From Streptococcus sanguinis SK1 = NCTC 7863 (lineage in GTDB: Bacteria > Bacillota > Bacilli > Lactobacillales > Streptococcaceae), in assembly GCF_000194945.1 (NCBI RefSeq), contig NZ_GL878507.1, forward strand, positions 350,898 through 414,897: a stretch of 64,000 nt of DNA. Reading direction: 5' to 3'. Shown here in pieces: positions 9,747-18,919 of this stretch. How positions within the stretch are numbered: the stretch's first letter is position 1; every line of letters starts with the position of its first letter. The position numbers were made by a program, and so were the translations under genes. The notes under the pieces were generated by a model, which worked only from the letters and a program-made list of their open reading frames with translations, made no database searches and had not been told where the DNA came from.

Positions 9747-10070
9747 AATATTCCTCTCTTTTTTGGGACTGATAGTTGTAAAATTTTAATAGAAAATAAA
9801 AATTTCTTTTTTAATTTCAAGCAGTTATATTTAAAGCTTATTAAAGTTAGATTGATTATCTTAAATTTTTGGTCAAACTTAAATGACTTAAGAGAATAAA
9901 TTTTAGTTATCAAAGTGTGTAATTCATCAAACTATACCAATCTTACTATAAAAGAGCCGATAAGTCTAGTCTTGGAAGCATTTATAAAGAATCAAGTAGA
10001 TTATTGTCATGTATAAATTTTCCCTGTTCATGAAGTATTCATAGTCACTTCACTAAAAGAGTTGATAAGT
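9747..10070. other. AT-rich intergenic region, no gene seen
   Basis: About 325 bases with no convincing coding sequence. It presumably carries the promoter for the HAD/CitE pair on the minus strand; several weak -35/-10 pairs exist, but none is clear enough to choose. A short open stretch at 9725-9913 on the minus strand is very AT-rich and lysine/leucine-biased and looks like chance. Confidence 0.5.
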
Positions 10071-10104
10071 AAAGGCTGAAACACTAGTGTTTCAGCCTTT
10101 CTAT
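10071..10104. terminator. Perfect-palindrome terminator after the P-type ATPase
   Basis: Positions 10071-10100 are a perfect 30-bp palindrome beginning AAAGGCTGAAACACT, flanked by T-rich sequence. It sits just after the ATPase stop codon (minus strand). Confidence 0.85.
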
Positions 10105-10113
10105 AACTAACAT

Positions 10114-12744
10114 TTATTTTGTAAGAGCTTTTCGGATGAAGTCTATAGGGATAATCAGAACAGCAATAGCAAGTGCTACAATATAGTGTTCAATATCCAT
10201 AGGAACAGTATTGAAGACCTGTCCACCAAACTGAATGATTAAAGATTGAACGATAGCAATGGAAATCATAACAATTGAGAATTTTTTGTTTTCTGAGATA
10301 TGCTCAAAAACATTAAGACCAGTACTGCGAGTATTGAGGGAATTGAAGATAATCGCATAGATAAACACAGTAAAGGTGAAGGTAGTTACCATTTCAAAGT
10401 TTCCAGTTCCATTAGTGATGAAATCTTGAATGCCAGCTACATTTTTAAGAATAGCTAGACAGACAAGAGTAATGAAAATACTAGCAACTCCAATAGCAGA
10501 CTTCATATATTTTGTCAGGATATTAGCTTTTTTAGCTACTGGCTTTTCATTCATATACCGTTCTAAGGTAGGTTCTTCACCAAATGCTAGAGCAGCTAGA
10601 GTATCCATGATGAGGTTAATCCAAAGGATTTGAATAATTGTAAATGGCTCTTTCAGACCAAAAAGAGGAGAGAGAAGAGACATAGCAATGGTAGTTACAT
10701 TAACTGTCAGCTGGAAAATAATGAATTTGCCAACTGATTTGCTCATTGTCCGACCGTAAAGTACTGCTTTTTCTATAGACGTCAAACTATTGTTTAAAAT
10801 AACTATATCAGAAGCTTCACGGGCAACCTCAGTTCCATCCCCCATAGAGAAACCAACATCAGCAGCTTTAAGAGCAGGAGAGTCATTGACACCGTCACCG
10901 GTCATACCACAAACCATATCAAGATCTTGAGCTGCTTCAATTAAGCGCTTCTTATCCATTGGTAAGGCACGACTTACAACTTTCATATTAGGGAGTTGCG
11001 CTTTTAATTCTTCGTCAGAGAGGTTCTCTAGCTCATCATGGGTTAGGACTAAGTCCGTATCACTGGTAACAATTCCGGCTTCTTTAGCAATAGCGACAGC
11101 TGTTTCTTTACGGTCCCCTGTAACCATAACTACTTGAACTCCAGCCTTGTTCATTGTTTCAACAGTCTGTTTAATGGAATCCCGTACATTGTCTCGAATA
11201 CATACAACAGCAATCAAGATTTTGTCTGCTCCCTCTTTCTTAAGAATAGCGAGAAGGCGCATAGAACGATTAGCCTGTTCTAAAGAGATAGCAGAGAATT
11301 TATCTTTATCAGCTGCAGTAAAAGCAGTCTTATTTCCGTCTTTATCAAGATAGAAATGACAATCGTCTAAAATAAATTCTGGTGCTCCTTTGATGTAAAT
11401 TTCGCCTGACTTAGTCGTAACACTAGCATATTTTTTAGCAGAGTTAAACTGTTCTTTTTCAGCAATAGTGTTTGTATCAAAATCTAAGAGATTGCGGTTG
11501 ATTAGAAAATCTAAAAGAGCACGGTCAGTTGCGTTACTTCCGACAGCTATACCATCTGCTATATTAGCGTCATTATTTAAACCAATGCCATGAATAACTT
11601 GCTTGAGTAACTTTTCAGACATACTCGAGAAATCAGCAGCAGAACTCTCATCAGTTGTCTCATAAAGAGTTCCATTGCCAAGGAAGAAATCAACAACAGA
11701 TAGTTTCCCTTCTGTAATTGTTCCAGTTTTATCGCTGAAAAGGATATTCATATAACCAGCTGTTTCAATAGTATCAGGATGACGAACTAGAATATTCTGA
11801 GCTAGCAAGCGGCCTGAGTTCATTGAAGATACAAGAGCCAGCATCATAGGCAATCCTTCTGGAACTGCCATGATAATGATAGTCACTGCAAAGAGAATTG
11901 TTTCAATGACTAATAAGAAAATAGATGAAAGATTCAAATTGTTTGCAGTATTTAAAGCAAGAAAACCAAGAACAAGGTTGATGACAGAGTAAGCCGCACC
12001 AGCACTGTATCCAAGAACGCCAATATTTTCTGCCAGTTTGTTCAATTTCTCTTTTGATGGAGAATCTTTCCCATCCTCTTGGAGAGAGGTATTGATGCTT
12101 CCAAGAACAGTATGGTCACCAATATCAGTTGCTTCCATAACAGCTTCACCAGATGTTACCACAGTCCCACGGAAGATTTTTAATTCTGTAAAGAGGTCCT
12201 GACTATCTGGTTCTGCATTATCACCTAAAGCGATTTTTGTAGCATCTTCACTTTCCCCATTCAAGATAGCTTGATTTACCTTTAATTCTCCAGCAAGAAT
12301 AATCCCGTCAACTGGGATTTTATCACCAGTTTGAAGAAGAATTTGGTCTCCTTTGACAATATCATCTACTAAAATCTCTTTAAGTTTACCGTCACGATAG
12401 ACTTTAGCATTAGTTTTGCTAGCTTCTTCTTGTAATGTATTAAACTTTTGCTCATTTTGATATTGTGAGATAGCAGAAAATCCTGTTGACAGGAGAATGG
12501 CAAAAATCAAGGAGATTGCTTCGTACCAATTTGCCTCACCAATACCTGGGAAAATCATGCCGATAAAGTTGAAAATAATTTTGAGACCTAAGGCCGCCAG
12601 CAGAATCAAAATCCACTGATCCTTGAAAGCCTCAATAAATATTGAAAGAAGTGAGTTGGCTTCTTTACTGGAAAGTTTATTATCTCCATGGGCTGATTTG
12701 CTTGCTGCAACCTCAGCTGAGCTTAGCCCTTTAAAGTTATTCAT
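10114..12744 (-). CDS. Calcium-translocating P-type ATPase (PMCA-type)
   Basis: An 876-residue P2B-like cation pump. Visible motifs: the actuator-domain NGES in place of TGES (about 165), VPEGLP in TM4 (about 294), the phosphorylation motif DKTGTIT (about 337), KGAPE in the nucleotide-binding domain, TGDRKET, the hinge GDGVNDSPALKAADVG, and NLIMDT in TM6. The PEGLP and NLIMDT pair matches plasma-membrane Ca2+-ATPases, so Ca2+ export is the best reading, though Mn2+ is possible. It lies within the Ter cluster after three TerD genes, which bind Ca2+ in known homologues. About ten membrane segments; length normal. Confidence 0.92.
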   Translation of the reverse strand: MNNFKGLSSAEVAASKSAHGDNKLSSKEANSLLSIFIEAFKDQWILILLAALGLKIIFNFIGMIFPGIGEANWYEAISLIFAILLSTGFSAISQYQNEQKFNTLQEEASKTNAKVYRDGKLKEILVDDIVKGDQILLQTGDKIPVDGIILAGELKVNQAILNGESEDATKIALGDNAEPDSQDLFTELKIFRGTVVTSGEAVMEATDIGDHTVLGSINTSLQEDGKDSPSKEKLNKLAENIGVLGYSAGAAYSVINLVLGFLALNTANNLNLSSIFLLVIETILFAVTIIIMAVPEGLPMMLALVSSMNSGRLLAQNILVRHPDTIETAGYMNILFSDKTGTITEGKLSVVDFFLGNGTLYETTDESSAADFSSMSEKLLKQVIHGIGLNNDANIADGIAVGSNATDRALLDFLINRNLLDFDTNTIAEKEQFNSAKKYASVTTKSGEIYIKGAPEFILDDCHFYLDKDGNKTAFTAADKDKFSAISLEQANRSMRLLAILKKEGADKILIAVVCIRDNVRDSIKQTVETMNKAGVQVVMVTGDRKETAVAIAKEAGIVTSDTDLVLTHDELENLSDEELKAQLPNMKVVSRALPMDKKRLIEAAQDLDMVCGMTGDGVNDSPALKAADVGFSMGDGTEVAREASDIVILNNSLTSIEKAVLYGRTMSKSVGKFIIFQLTVNVTTIAMSLLSPLFGLKEPFTIIQILWINLIMDTLAALAFGEEPTLERYMNEKPVAKKANILTKYMKSAIGVASIFITLVCLAILKNVAGIQDFITNGTGNFEMVTTFTFTVFIYAIIFNSLNTRSTGLNVFEHISENKKFSIVMISIAIVQSLIIQFGGQVFNTVPMDIEHYIVALAIAVLIIPIDFIRKALTK

Positions 12745-12767
12745 TTGGTTTATTTGTCCTTTCTAAA

Positions 12768-12807
12768 AATAAAGAGGCTGAGACAATAGTGTTCAGTCTC
12801 TTTTTTG
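12768..12807 (-). terminator. Hairpin between terD3 and the ATPase gene
   Basis: AAAGAGGCTGAGAC and TTCAGTCTCTTT form a stem with two wobble or mismatch positions around AATAGTG. Minus-strand RNA would end in a U-rich run. It may partly terminate the terD transcript and lower ATPase expression. Confidence 0.6.
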
Positions 12808-12843
12808 TATGTCAATAAAACTTGATATGGCAACTGTTTGTCT

Positions 12844-13482
12844 TTAGCTAAAGAGTGCAGCTATACCATTTAAATCAGCCTGCTTACCTTCACCAATGGT
12901 GTGGAAGGCCCAAGTTGAACCATCTTTTACAAGTTCTGCAAAAACAACAGCTGTATCGGTAGAATAATCATCTTTAAGCTGGAATTTGCAAAGTTCAGAA
13001 TTGTTCTCTGCATTAACTAAGCGAACATAGGAATTATTAACCATGCCAAATGTTTGACGACGAGCGATAGCCTGATCGATGGTAACAGCGCAAATGACCT
13101 TATGGGTACTTGGTGAGAGAGCAGCTAAATCCAAATTGATAACTTCATCATCACCATCACCTGCACCAGTACGGTTATCACCATTTAAGTGAATACCAGG
13201 AGCAGTTTTGTTATTATAAAAAATAACATCATTAGCAGAAGTAATTTTACCTGCCTCATTCAATAGGAAAGCAGAAATATCAAGGTCAAAATCTGCACCA
13301 CCGGCAGAGATATCCCAACCAGCGCATAAGTCAACTTTTGTAAGTCCTGGAGCAGCTTTAGCTAAGTCCAGGATAGTATTTTTTTCTAAATCAAGAGATA
13401 CACCTCCTGTTGCAGGAGCAACTTCAGTGGGTGTTGGAGTAGGATTGGCAGGTCCGCCAAGTGAGGTGAAATTAATAGCCAT
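12844..13482 (-). CDS. TerD family protein (third copy)
   Basis: A 212-residue TerD/CABP-domain protein. After a short Pro/Thr-rich linker (residues 11-25) comes SLDLEKNTILDLAKAAPGL, then GWDIS, ADFDLDISAFLL (about 64-75) and the calcium-site motif RTGAGDGDDE (about 103-112), ending in WAFHTIGEGKQADLNGI. TerD domains bind two Ca2+ through these acidic clusters. Spaced 17 bp after the second TerD gene with AGAAAGGAA as ribosome site. It is closest in pattern to the first copy. Confidence 0.95.
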   Translation of the reverse strand: MAINFTSLGGPANPTPTPTEVAPATGGVSLDLEKNTILDLAKAAPGLTKVDLCAGWDISAGGADFDLDISAFLLNEAGKITSANDVIFYNNKTAPGIHLNGDNRTGAGDGDDEVINLDLAALSPSTHKVICAVTIDQAIARRQTFGMVNNSYVRLVNAENNSELCKFQLKDDYSTDTAVVFAELVKDGSTWAFHTIGEGKQADLNGIAALFS

Positions 13483-13499
13483 GAGAGATTCCTTTCTGA

Positions 13500-14195
13500 T
13501 TAACGGTAAGATTTTTCAATGTCTTGGATTGAAGCGTTTAGGTATTCTCCAACTGCTTTGAAAGTCCAACCATTGACAGTACGTGTAAGTTCAGCAAATT
13601 TAACGGCCGTCGCTTTGCCGCCATCTTCTGATAGATTGAAGCGAGCGATTTCTTTTTCAGGACGTTGTGCCTGATCAACTAAACGAACGTAGGCATTCTT
13701 TACTTGGCCAAAATATTGTTTGCGATTTTGACCAGAATAGATAACAACTGCTACAACGATTTGAGCCACGTCTGGATGAATATTATTGAAATTCACAAAC
13801 ATGTTTTCATCATCACCGTCACCAGCACCGGTAAGGTTATCATGATCTAATTGAATACCCTGAGATTTCTTTTTACTGAAATAGACCAGATTATTAACTG
13901 AACGAGTCAGATGGCCAGAAGAATCAAGAAGGAAGGCACAAAGATCAAGGTCAAAGTCAGAGCCAAAGAGACTTGTCTTAACATCCCATCCTGCTGATAC
14001 GCGAATATTTTCTAAAGAGAAATCTGTTTTAGAAAGATTAAGGAAGTCATTTTTTGCAAGGTTGAGCATGCCTCCTTTATTTAAATCGAGTGTAACTTCG
14101 CGCCCTTCCGTACTAGCAGTTTGAATAGGTGTGTTAGCAGCAGGAGCTTGAGTTTGTTGCTCATCTCCACCAAATAATTTACCAAAAAGTCCCAT
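13500..14195 (-). CDS. TerD family protein (second copy)
   Basis: A 231-residue TerD protein with an N-terminal MGLFGKLFGG peptide and a Gln/Ala/Thr linker (about residues 11-32) before the TerD domain. The acidic sites SDFDLDLCAFLL and TGAGDGDDEN are intact. The N-terminal MGLFGKLF segment could be an amphipathic membrane anchor, unlike the other two copies. It is 25 bp after the first TerD gene and 17 bp before the third. Confidence 0.94.
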   Translation of the reverse strand: MGLFGKLFGGDEQQTQAPAANTPIQTASTEGREVTLDLNKGGMLNLAKNDFLNLSKTDFSLENIRVSAGWDVKTSLFGSDFDLDLCAFLLDSSGHLTRSVNNLVYFSKKKSQGIQLDHDNLTGAGDGDDENMFVNFNNIHPDVAQIVVAVVIYSGQNRKQYFGQVKNAYVRLVDQAQRPEKEIARFNLSEDGGKATAVKFAELTRTVNGWTFKAVGEYLNASIQDIEKSYR

Positions 14196-14220
14196 AATAT
14201 TTTCCTTTCTATTTTCTTAA

Positions 14221-14820
14221 TTACATATAGCGAGACAAGAGTTGGTTGAGGTCAGCGATAGCTCCCTCACCGATTGCTTCAAAAGCCCAGCCATTAGCCG
14301 TCCGACTAAGGGAACAAGCTGTTACAGAAGTATCAGCAGAATAACTGTCACTCAATTCATAGCGGCAGATTTCCTGTTCGTTATTATCGGCATCTAGAAG
14401 GCGGACAAAAGCATTTTTTATCATGCCAAAAGTCTGACGTTTAGTGACTGCATCAAAAATAGTAATGAAGAAGACAATTTTCTTAATTCGAGGCTCAATT
14501 GCATCAAGATTAATTTGGATTCGTTCATCGTCGCCCTCGCCTTCGCCAGTACGATTATCACCTTCAAGTCGAATTCCAGCTGCAGACATATTATTGAAGA
14601 AAATAACATCATTCGGTACTTGTGCAACACGACCGCTTTCTTCAACTAGGAAGGCTGCTAAGTCTAGGTCAGCAGTTGGTCCTGCAACAGCCATATCCCA
14701 GCCGCCACCTAGAATACAATTTTTTAATGCAGGAGCCTGCTTTGTTAAATCTAAAACGCTCCCTTTAGAGAGGTTAAGAGGAGCAGCAGAGCTGCCAGAG
14801 TTTAAATTAGTGAAATCCAT
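14221..14820 (-). CDS. TerD family protein (first copy)
   Basis: A 199-residue TerD protein. It opens directly with LNLSKGSVLDLTKQAPALK, has GWDMA, ADLDLAAFLV (about 54-63) and a variant second calcium motif, RTGEGEGDDE rather than RTGAGDGDDE, where Glu replaces the usual Asp. Ends WAFEAIGEGAIADLNQLL. It is the first TerD gene downstream of telA, after a 92-bp gap. AGAAAGGAATATC precedes the ATG. Confidence 0.95.
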   Translation of the reverse strand: MDFTNLNSGSSAAPLNLSKGSVLDLTKQAPALKNCILGGGWDMAVAGPTADLDLAAFLVEESGRVAQVPNDVIFFNNMSAAGIRLEGDNRTGEGEGDDERIQINLDAIEPRIKKIVFFITIFDAVTKRQTFGMIKNAFVRLLDADNNEQEICRYELSDSYSADTSVTACSLSRTANGWAFEAIGEGAIADLNQLLSRYM

Positions 14821-14912
14821 ATAGATATTCCTTTCTGAATCATAATATTTTTAAAACTTTTTAGCTTAAGGAAGGCTAAGTAAGAGTTATCGGTACCTTA
14901 TTTTAAGTGATA

Positions 14913-16043
14913 TCAATGACCGCTTATAAAACCTTTTTCAGCCATGTCAGATTTCATATGTTCTAACTCAATAGAATCACTTTTTCGTTTTTCAGCAATT
15001 TGATTATTGATTTGCTTGGTTTCTTCAATTCCTTTTTTGATTGTCTCATAAGTTGTACGAAGAGTCTCCATTTGAATAGAGCTTCCACCAGCCATACGAG
15101 CAATATTAACAGATTGATTAGCAGTGTTTTGTGCATTACGAATTAGAAGTTCATTTGTTTTTTCATCCAATTGTTTGATTGACTTAGCTTGAATTTCCTG
15201 TCTTTTTAATTGAATAGCTTGAACCAAACATTGCTTGAAGATTGGCAATGTGATAATAAAGGAAGAATTGATTTTCCGCATCAGATTAAAGTTAGACATT
15301 TGCATGGTCTGAATCATAGGACAGGTTTGCATGGCCACGTTTTCAGCAATCTGCAAGTCATATGTTCGCTGTGCGAGCATATCTTTAATCATGCTTAGCT
15401 TTTGCTGTTGAGTTTGTTTTTCTTGCTCTGTTATATCTGTACGAGCCGCAATTTGATTGCTGTATTCTTCGATTTCTTCTTGAGCAATCTCACCAGCAAC
15501 AATATATTTTTCTAATTCTTCATAGTAAGCTACATTAGTTTTATATTGTTTTTCCAAATTTTCTTGAGTTTGGTGAATCTGAACTTCATATTGCTTCAAT
15601 ATGGTATAAATCTGATCAACCTCTTTACCCATATCTTCATATTTAGCAAAAAGTTTATCAATACTATTCTTTATTTTGCCAAATAATTTTTGCAGAGCAG
15701 ATGCTTTTTCTGGATTTTCAATTTCTTTAATATCGAATTTATCCATGATTTTAGTAAGTTGAACGAGCATTCGAGAAGCTTCCTCTGCATCTACCCTTCG
15801 CATGGAAGATAATAGAGCATCAGACATTTGAGAAATCCCTTCACTCGGTTTTTGACCGAAAGCCATAATTGAGTTGACATTAGTAATATCAATCTCATTG
15901 GTGAGGTTCTGAACCTCAGGCAGTGATCTTAGCTTCTGCTTATAGGCTAAGTTGTCAGCTAGGACTTCTGGTTTAGCAAGTTCAAGTTCAGTTGATTCAA
16001 TCTCTTGTGGAGTCGAATCAAAACTTCCTGTGTTGATAGGCAT
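14913..16043 (-). CDS. TelA family toxic-anion resistance protein
   Basis: A 376-residue mostly helical protein of the TelA/KlaA/YceH family. It contains long coiled-coil stretches (about 95-240) and the conserved TelA core with YDLQIAENVAMQTCPMIQTMQ (about 230-250), then INSSFIITLPIFKQCLVQAIQLKRQ and a C-terminal QMETLRTTYETIKKGI helix. TelA members are linked to tellurite, colicin and detergent or nisin tolerance in other bacteria; the biochemical role is unknown. It is 15 bp downstream of the YceG-type gene and ahead of three terD genes, like the B. subtilis yce operon, where YceG and YceH also sit together. Confidence 0.93.
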   Translation of the reverse strand: MPINTGSFDSTPQEIESTELELAKPEVLADNLAYKQKLRSLPEVQNLTNEIDITNVNSIMAFGQKPSEGISQMSDALLSSMRRVDAEEASRMLVQLTKIMDKFDIKEIENPEKASALQKLFGKIKNSIDKLFAKYEDMGKEVDQIYTILKQYEVQIHQTQENLEKQYKTNVAYYEELEKYIVAGEIAQEEIEEYSNQIAARTDITEQEKQTQQQKLSMIKDMLAQRTYDLQIAENVAMQTCPMIQTMQMSNFNLMRKINSSFIITLPIFKQCLVQAIQLKRQEIQAKSIKQLDEKTNELLIRNAQNTANQSVNIARMAGGSSIQMETLRTTYETIKKGIEETKQINNQIAEKRKSDSIELEHMKSDMAEKGFISGH

Positions 16044-16058
16044 ATTGTTTTCCTTTCT

Positions 16059-17627
16059 TTAATTAAAAAGTTTACTGAAGAAATTTTGTTTTTTCAGCTT
16101 TCGTTGAATAGCTTGAAAACTTTGCTCATAGTTTATAACATCTAACCTGACAGTGTTAAAGTACTCTGCATTAATGTAAGAGTTCAGGTCAGATAAGCCG
16201 GCAGGTGAAAAAATGATGATATCAAAACCAATTTTTCCAAGATAGGCAAGGACATAGCACGTATTTTTTGATAACTGAGTTTCGCCTTCCAAGAAAAAGA
16301 CAATCTTGGGTATAAAGCCGGTAAAATCAAAGCTATCTATGAGTCGTATTACTCTTTTATCCAACTGTAGAATCAACAGTGCAAAGTTTAATATTTCTTC
16401 TTTGGATATTGTCAATGGTTGTTTGAACAGTCGAGTATCAGCAATAGTTTCGTTAATCTTATTGAGAAGGAATTTTTCTGTTTCATCGTTATAAGGAGCA
16501 TAGCGATAGAATGGGAGCTTCATAATCTCCTCAATATCAAAACTTCCATTACTGAGTTGACAAAACATAAGCTGATACTTATCGGAATCATTTATTTCAT
16601 GAGTAATCAGTTCATCACCATTGGATGTTAAAACGAGCGTATTGTCAGACGAAGAACAGATATTGACCAAGTGGGCGTACTTGTCAATTGGATTATATTC
16701 TCCCTCTATTTCAAAAAAGAAATGTGGGACGTAGACTGTTTTCTCAACGGTCTTAAATCCGTTCCGAACTTTTGCGGGTGCGTTCCAATTTTGTTCTACA
16801 TCTATTAAAGTTGAATTGAAAAAAATGGGGCTTGTCGTTCCATTTCGGAACTGCCAAGGCCTATAAATGCCAGAATTTGTAAATAACTGTTCTTCAATTT
16901 GTGTTTCTATATCCAGTGTAATTGAACGATTTTCCTCTATAATTTGTCCATTTTTAGCTCTTTCTGCCCAACTTTGGATAGGCAGGATTTGAGTGTTTTT
17001 ATGGACAGTACTGATTTGATCAGAGTCAACTAGAGCAAAATTTTCATCATCTTTTAGTGGATTGATATAAATGACATCAAATCCGAAGCGATTAAGTAAC
17101 AGCAAGAAATATATATCGTGTTTGGAAATACTACCATAGTAGATGCACTTGTTTGTAAGGTAATCTCTATCTTGATAGGATAAGCTGAAAATATGTAAGT
17201 ATGCATAGAGTAGCATTTTGCATATAAAATTATTTCTCACGCTGTTATTCAGGAAATTTTCCTGACGGATAGCAAGGTTTGTTATATATTCAAGAGCAAT
17301 CAGAAATTGATGATTGAGCTCTGCATCTTCAAAGAGTGTAATATCCTGACTGGCTATTTGACTAACTTCCATTGAAGCAAGCTCGTTTTTTATGCTGTTA
17401 ATGAAATCAAAATCTGCATCCATTGGGATTTGGCCGTCAAAGTAAATAGTGTGAGTTGAATCCTCTTGAGCTTTTACCAAAATAGTTTTTAATACACTAT
17501 CATATTTACTTTGATTTTCAACCCCGATATATCGTGTAAAAACAGGAGCGAAAGTGGCTTGTATTCCTTTTCGTTCTGTGATTGAACGCCAAAGTTCAAA
17601 GGGCAAATTTTGCAGACTGGTCGACAT
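16059..17627 (-). CDS. YceG-type component of the ter biosynthetic module
   Basis: A 522-residue soluble protein matching the YceG_bac family (a putative component of the biosynthetic module). It shows a repeated architecture: an LPFELW and FTRYIGVE opening, a central segment with IYYGSISKHDIYFLLLLNRFGFDVIYINP (about 180-208) and a C-terminal repeat VLAYLGKIGFDIIIFSPAG (about 470-488), so the domain is probably duplicated. No catalytic motif is recognised. It is the first gene behind the internal promoter at 17779-17808 and lies 15 bp before telA. Confidence 0.85.
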   Translation of the reverse strand: MSTSLQNLPFELWRSITERKGIQATFAPVFTRYIGVENQSKYDSVLKTILVKAQEDSTHTIYFDGQIPMDADFDFINSIKNELASMEVSQIASQDITLFEDAELNHQFLIALEYITNLAIRQENFLNNSVRNNFICKMLLYAYLHIFSLSYQDRDYLTNKCIYYGSISKHDIYFLLLLNRFGFDVIYINPLKDDENFALVDSDQISTVHKNTQILPIQSWAERAKNGQIIEENRSITLDIETQIEEQLFTNSGIYRPWQFRNGTTSPIFFNSTLIDVEQNWNAPAKVRNGFKTVEKTVYVPHFFFEIEGEYNPIDKYAHLVNICSSSDNTLVLTSNGDELITHEINDSDKYQLMFCQLSNGSFDIEEIMKLPFYRYAPYNDETEKFLLNKINETIADTRLFKQPLTISKEEILNFALLILQLDKRVIRLIDSFDFTGFIPKIVFFLEGETQLSKNTCYVLAYLGKIGFDIIIFSPAGLSDLNSYINAEYFNTVRLDVINYEQSFQAIQRKLKKQNFFSKLFN

Positions 17628-17772
17628 GAAATATACCTGCTTTCTACGATTATAATGTCACATCTTTTGTCTTCTTTGTATAAAAGTTAAATGAAGAGTG
17701 CAGATGGTTTGTTTTGTACCTCCTAAATCACTGGAGATAGCTTATTAAAGTCTGCTCTCCCCCTGCTTTATA
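17628..17772 (-). promoter_or_regulatory. Long structured leader before the YceG-type gene
   Basis: The promoter at 17779-17808 leaves about 145 nt before the ATG at 17627. On the minus strand it contains a possible GGAGA...TCTCC hairpin (17733-17760), a competing GCAGA/TCTGC pairing whose second arm is at 17700-17704, and a consensus AGGAGGT (complement of 17718-17724) with no ATG, GTG or TTG at useful spacing. Regulatory RNA function is inference. Confidence 0.4.
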
Positions 17773-17778
17773 GATACC

Positions 17779-17808
17779 ATTGTATATTTATAAAATGGTC
17801 TTTGTCAA
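17779..17808 (-). promoter_or_regulatory. Promoter P2 of the Ter module
   Basis: On the minus strand TTGACA (complement of 17803-17808) and TACAAT (complement of 17779-17784) with an 18-bp spacer. It lies just after the StiP-type gene and should drive yceG-telA-terD. Confidence 0.8.
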
Positions 17809-17816
17809 GAGATAAA

Positions 17817-18908
17817 CTATAAATCTGCGACTTCCTTTATAATGCCACAAACATTATATTTCTGTAGGTTGACATATTCGATTGGGATTTGTTTTTCTTC
17901 ACATAATTGAAGGATATGTTTAAGGTATTTTTGATTAGCCTTTTCTCTAATTAATACCCTATCTGGAAGGCGCCTAAGCAGAACTCTAGTTGTCTCACCA
18001 ACTCCTGGTTTTATTTTATTGATATCACTAATGTTGTAGGATTGGGCGATTTTCTTAACTTCGTCCAATCCTTTGAAATCCTCATTGAGTTCTTCTTGTG
18101 AAGGATTAAAATAATCTAATTGAACTTGGTCAAAATAGGATTGCACTTTATCTAAGAATTCCAATGAATGGTCGTAAGCTTCGTTTTCTGCATAATAAAC
18201 AGCTCCGTGAAGCTCGTCATCGCTCATTTCTTTTAATTTGACCGTCCTGCTGACGAGGCCGCTGACAGTAGCATTTAAGCAAGCGCTAGGGATTAAAAAG
18301 TCCTGACGTGTACCATAAAGCGGTGTTACTGAAGCTGGATCACTGAGTACAGCTAGAGTAGGATCTAGTTCGGAAAAGAATTTGTTTTCCTCTGCTAACC
18401 TCTGGCAGGCTTCTTCCAGGACGGTATTTATTGCTCCTTTTCCAACCCAACCATCCACAAATTGAATATCTTTAGGATGGTGCTTGTTGGCTATAATATT
18501 CATGGCGGCTATGTCAATCCCTTTACCTCGAATGATAGAAATACTATAATGTGGCACATCAAGCTGATATTTATAGTGAAGGTACCTTTTTATTAGAATA
18601 CCTATAGGAGTCCCTGCCCTTGCTAAGGAAACTAAAACAAGATTTTCTCCTTTTTTCTTAAAAATTTTTTCAGAAAGACTTGCTATAGCGTTAGCAGTCT
18701 CAAAAGAAAGAGTTGCGAGGCTTTCTTGATAGATTTTCATATAGCGCTCTGTTGGGGCATATTCTAGAGGTAGCATTTCGGAATAATGAACGCCCTGTTG
18801 ATTTAACTTTTCTCTTTCGGCAGTTTCTAATACAGGAACCTTTCCACGCACATCTTGTAAGAGGATGGTTACATCGGATTCAGGGTAACTAGTTTTTACT
18901 AAATTCAT
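17817..18908 (-). CDS. StiP-type PRTase with PELOTA RNA-binding domain
   Basis: A 363-residue protein of the family named StiP or PRTase_1: an N-terminal phosphoribosyltransferase-like domain with NLVLVSLARAGTPIGILIKRYL (about residues 89-110) and HYSISIIRGKGID (about 119-131), followed by a C-terminal PELOTA/L7Ae-like domain (about 305-360; RVLIREKANQKYLKHILQLC). The cysteine protease label seen in databases is not supported by any residue pattern I can see. It is 11 bp after the TRSP-type partner. In ter systems these are predicted to act in nucleoside or RNA-linked biosynthesis. Confidence 0.88.
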   Translation of the reverse strand: MNLVKTSYPESDVTILLQDVRGKVPVLETAEREKLNQQGVHYSEMLPLEYAPTERYMKIYQESLATLSFETANAIASLSEKIFKKKGENLVLVSLARAGTPIGILIKRYLHYKYQLDVPHYSISIIRGKGIDIAAMNIIANKHHPKDIQFVDGWVGKGAINTVLEEACQRLAEENKFFSELDPTLAVLSDPASVTPLYGTRQDFLIPSACLNATVSGLVSRTVKLKEMSDDELHGAVYYAENEAYDHSLEFLDKVQSYFDQVQLDYFNPSQEELNEDFKGLDEVKKIAQSYNISDINKIKPGVGETTRVLLRRLPDRVLIREKANQKYLKHILQLCEEKQIPIEYVNLQKYNVCGIIKEVADL

Positions 18909-18919
18909 AAAAGCCTTTC

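Noticed and set aside
9725..9913. Short minus-strand coding stretch before the HAD gene
   Set aside because: AT-rich, Lys/Leu/Phe-biased, no SD and it overlaps the start of the HAD gene.
10071..10100. The perfect 30-bp palindrome as a mobile-element end or operator
   Set aside because: It lies at the end of a transcribed gene with T-rich flanks, as expected for a terminator.
15210..15398. Plus-strand open frame inside telA
   Set aside because: Shadow of the telA coding sequence with no start signal.
17817..18908. Cysteine protease label for the StiP-type protein
   Set aside because: No Cys-His-Asp pattern is visible; the sequence looks like a phosphoribosyltransferase fold with a PELOTA domain.
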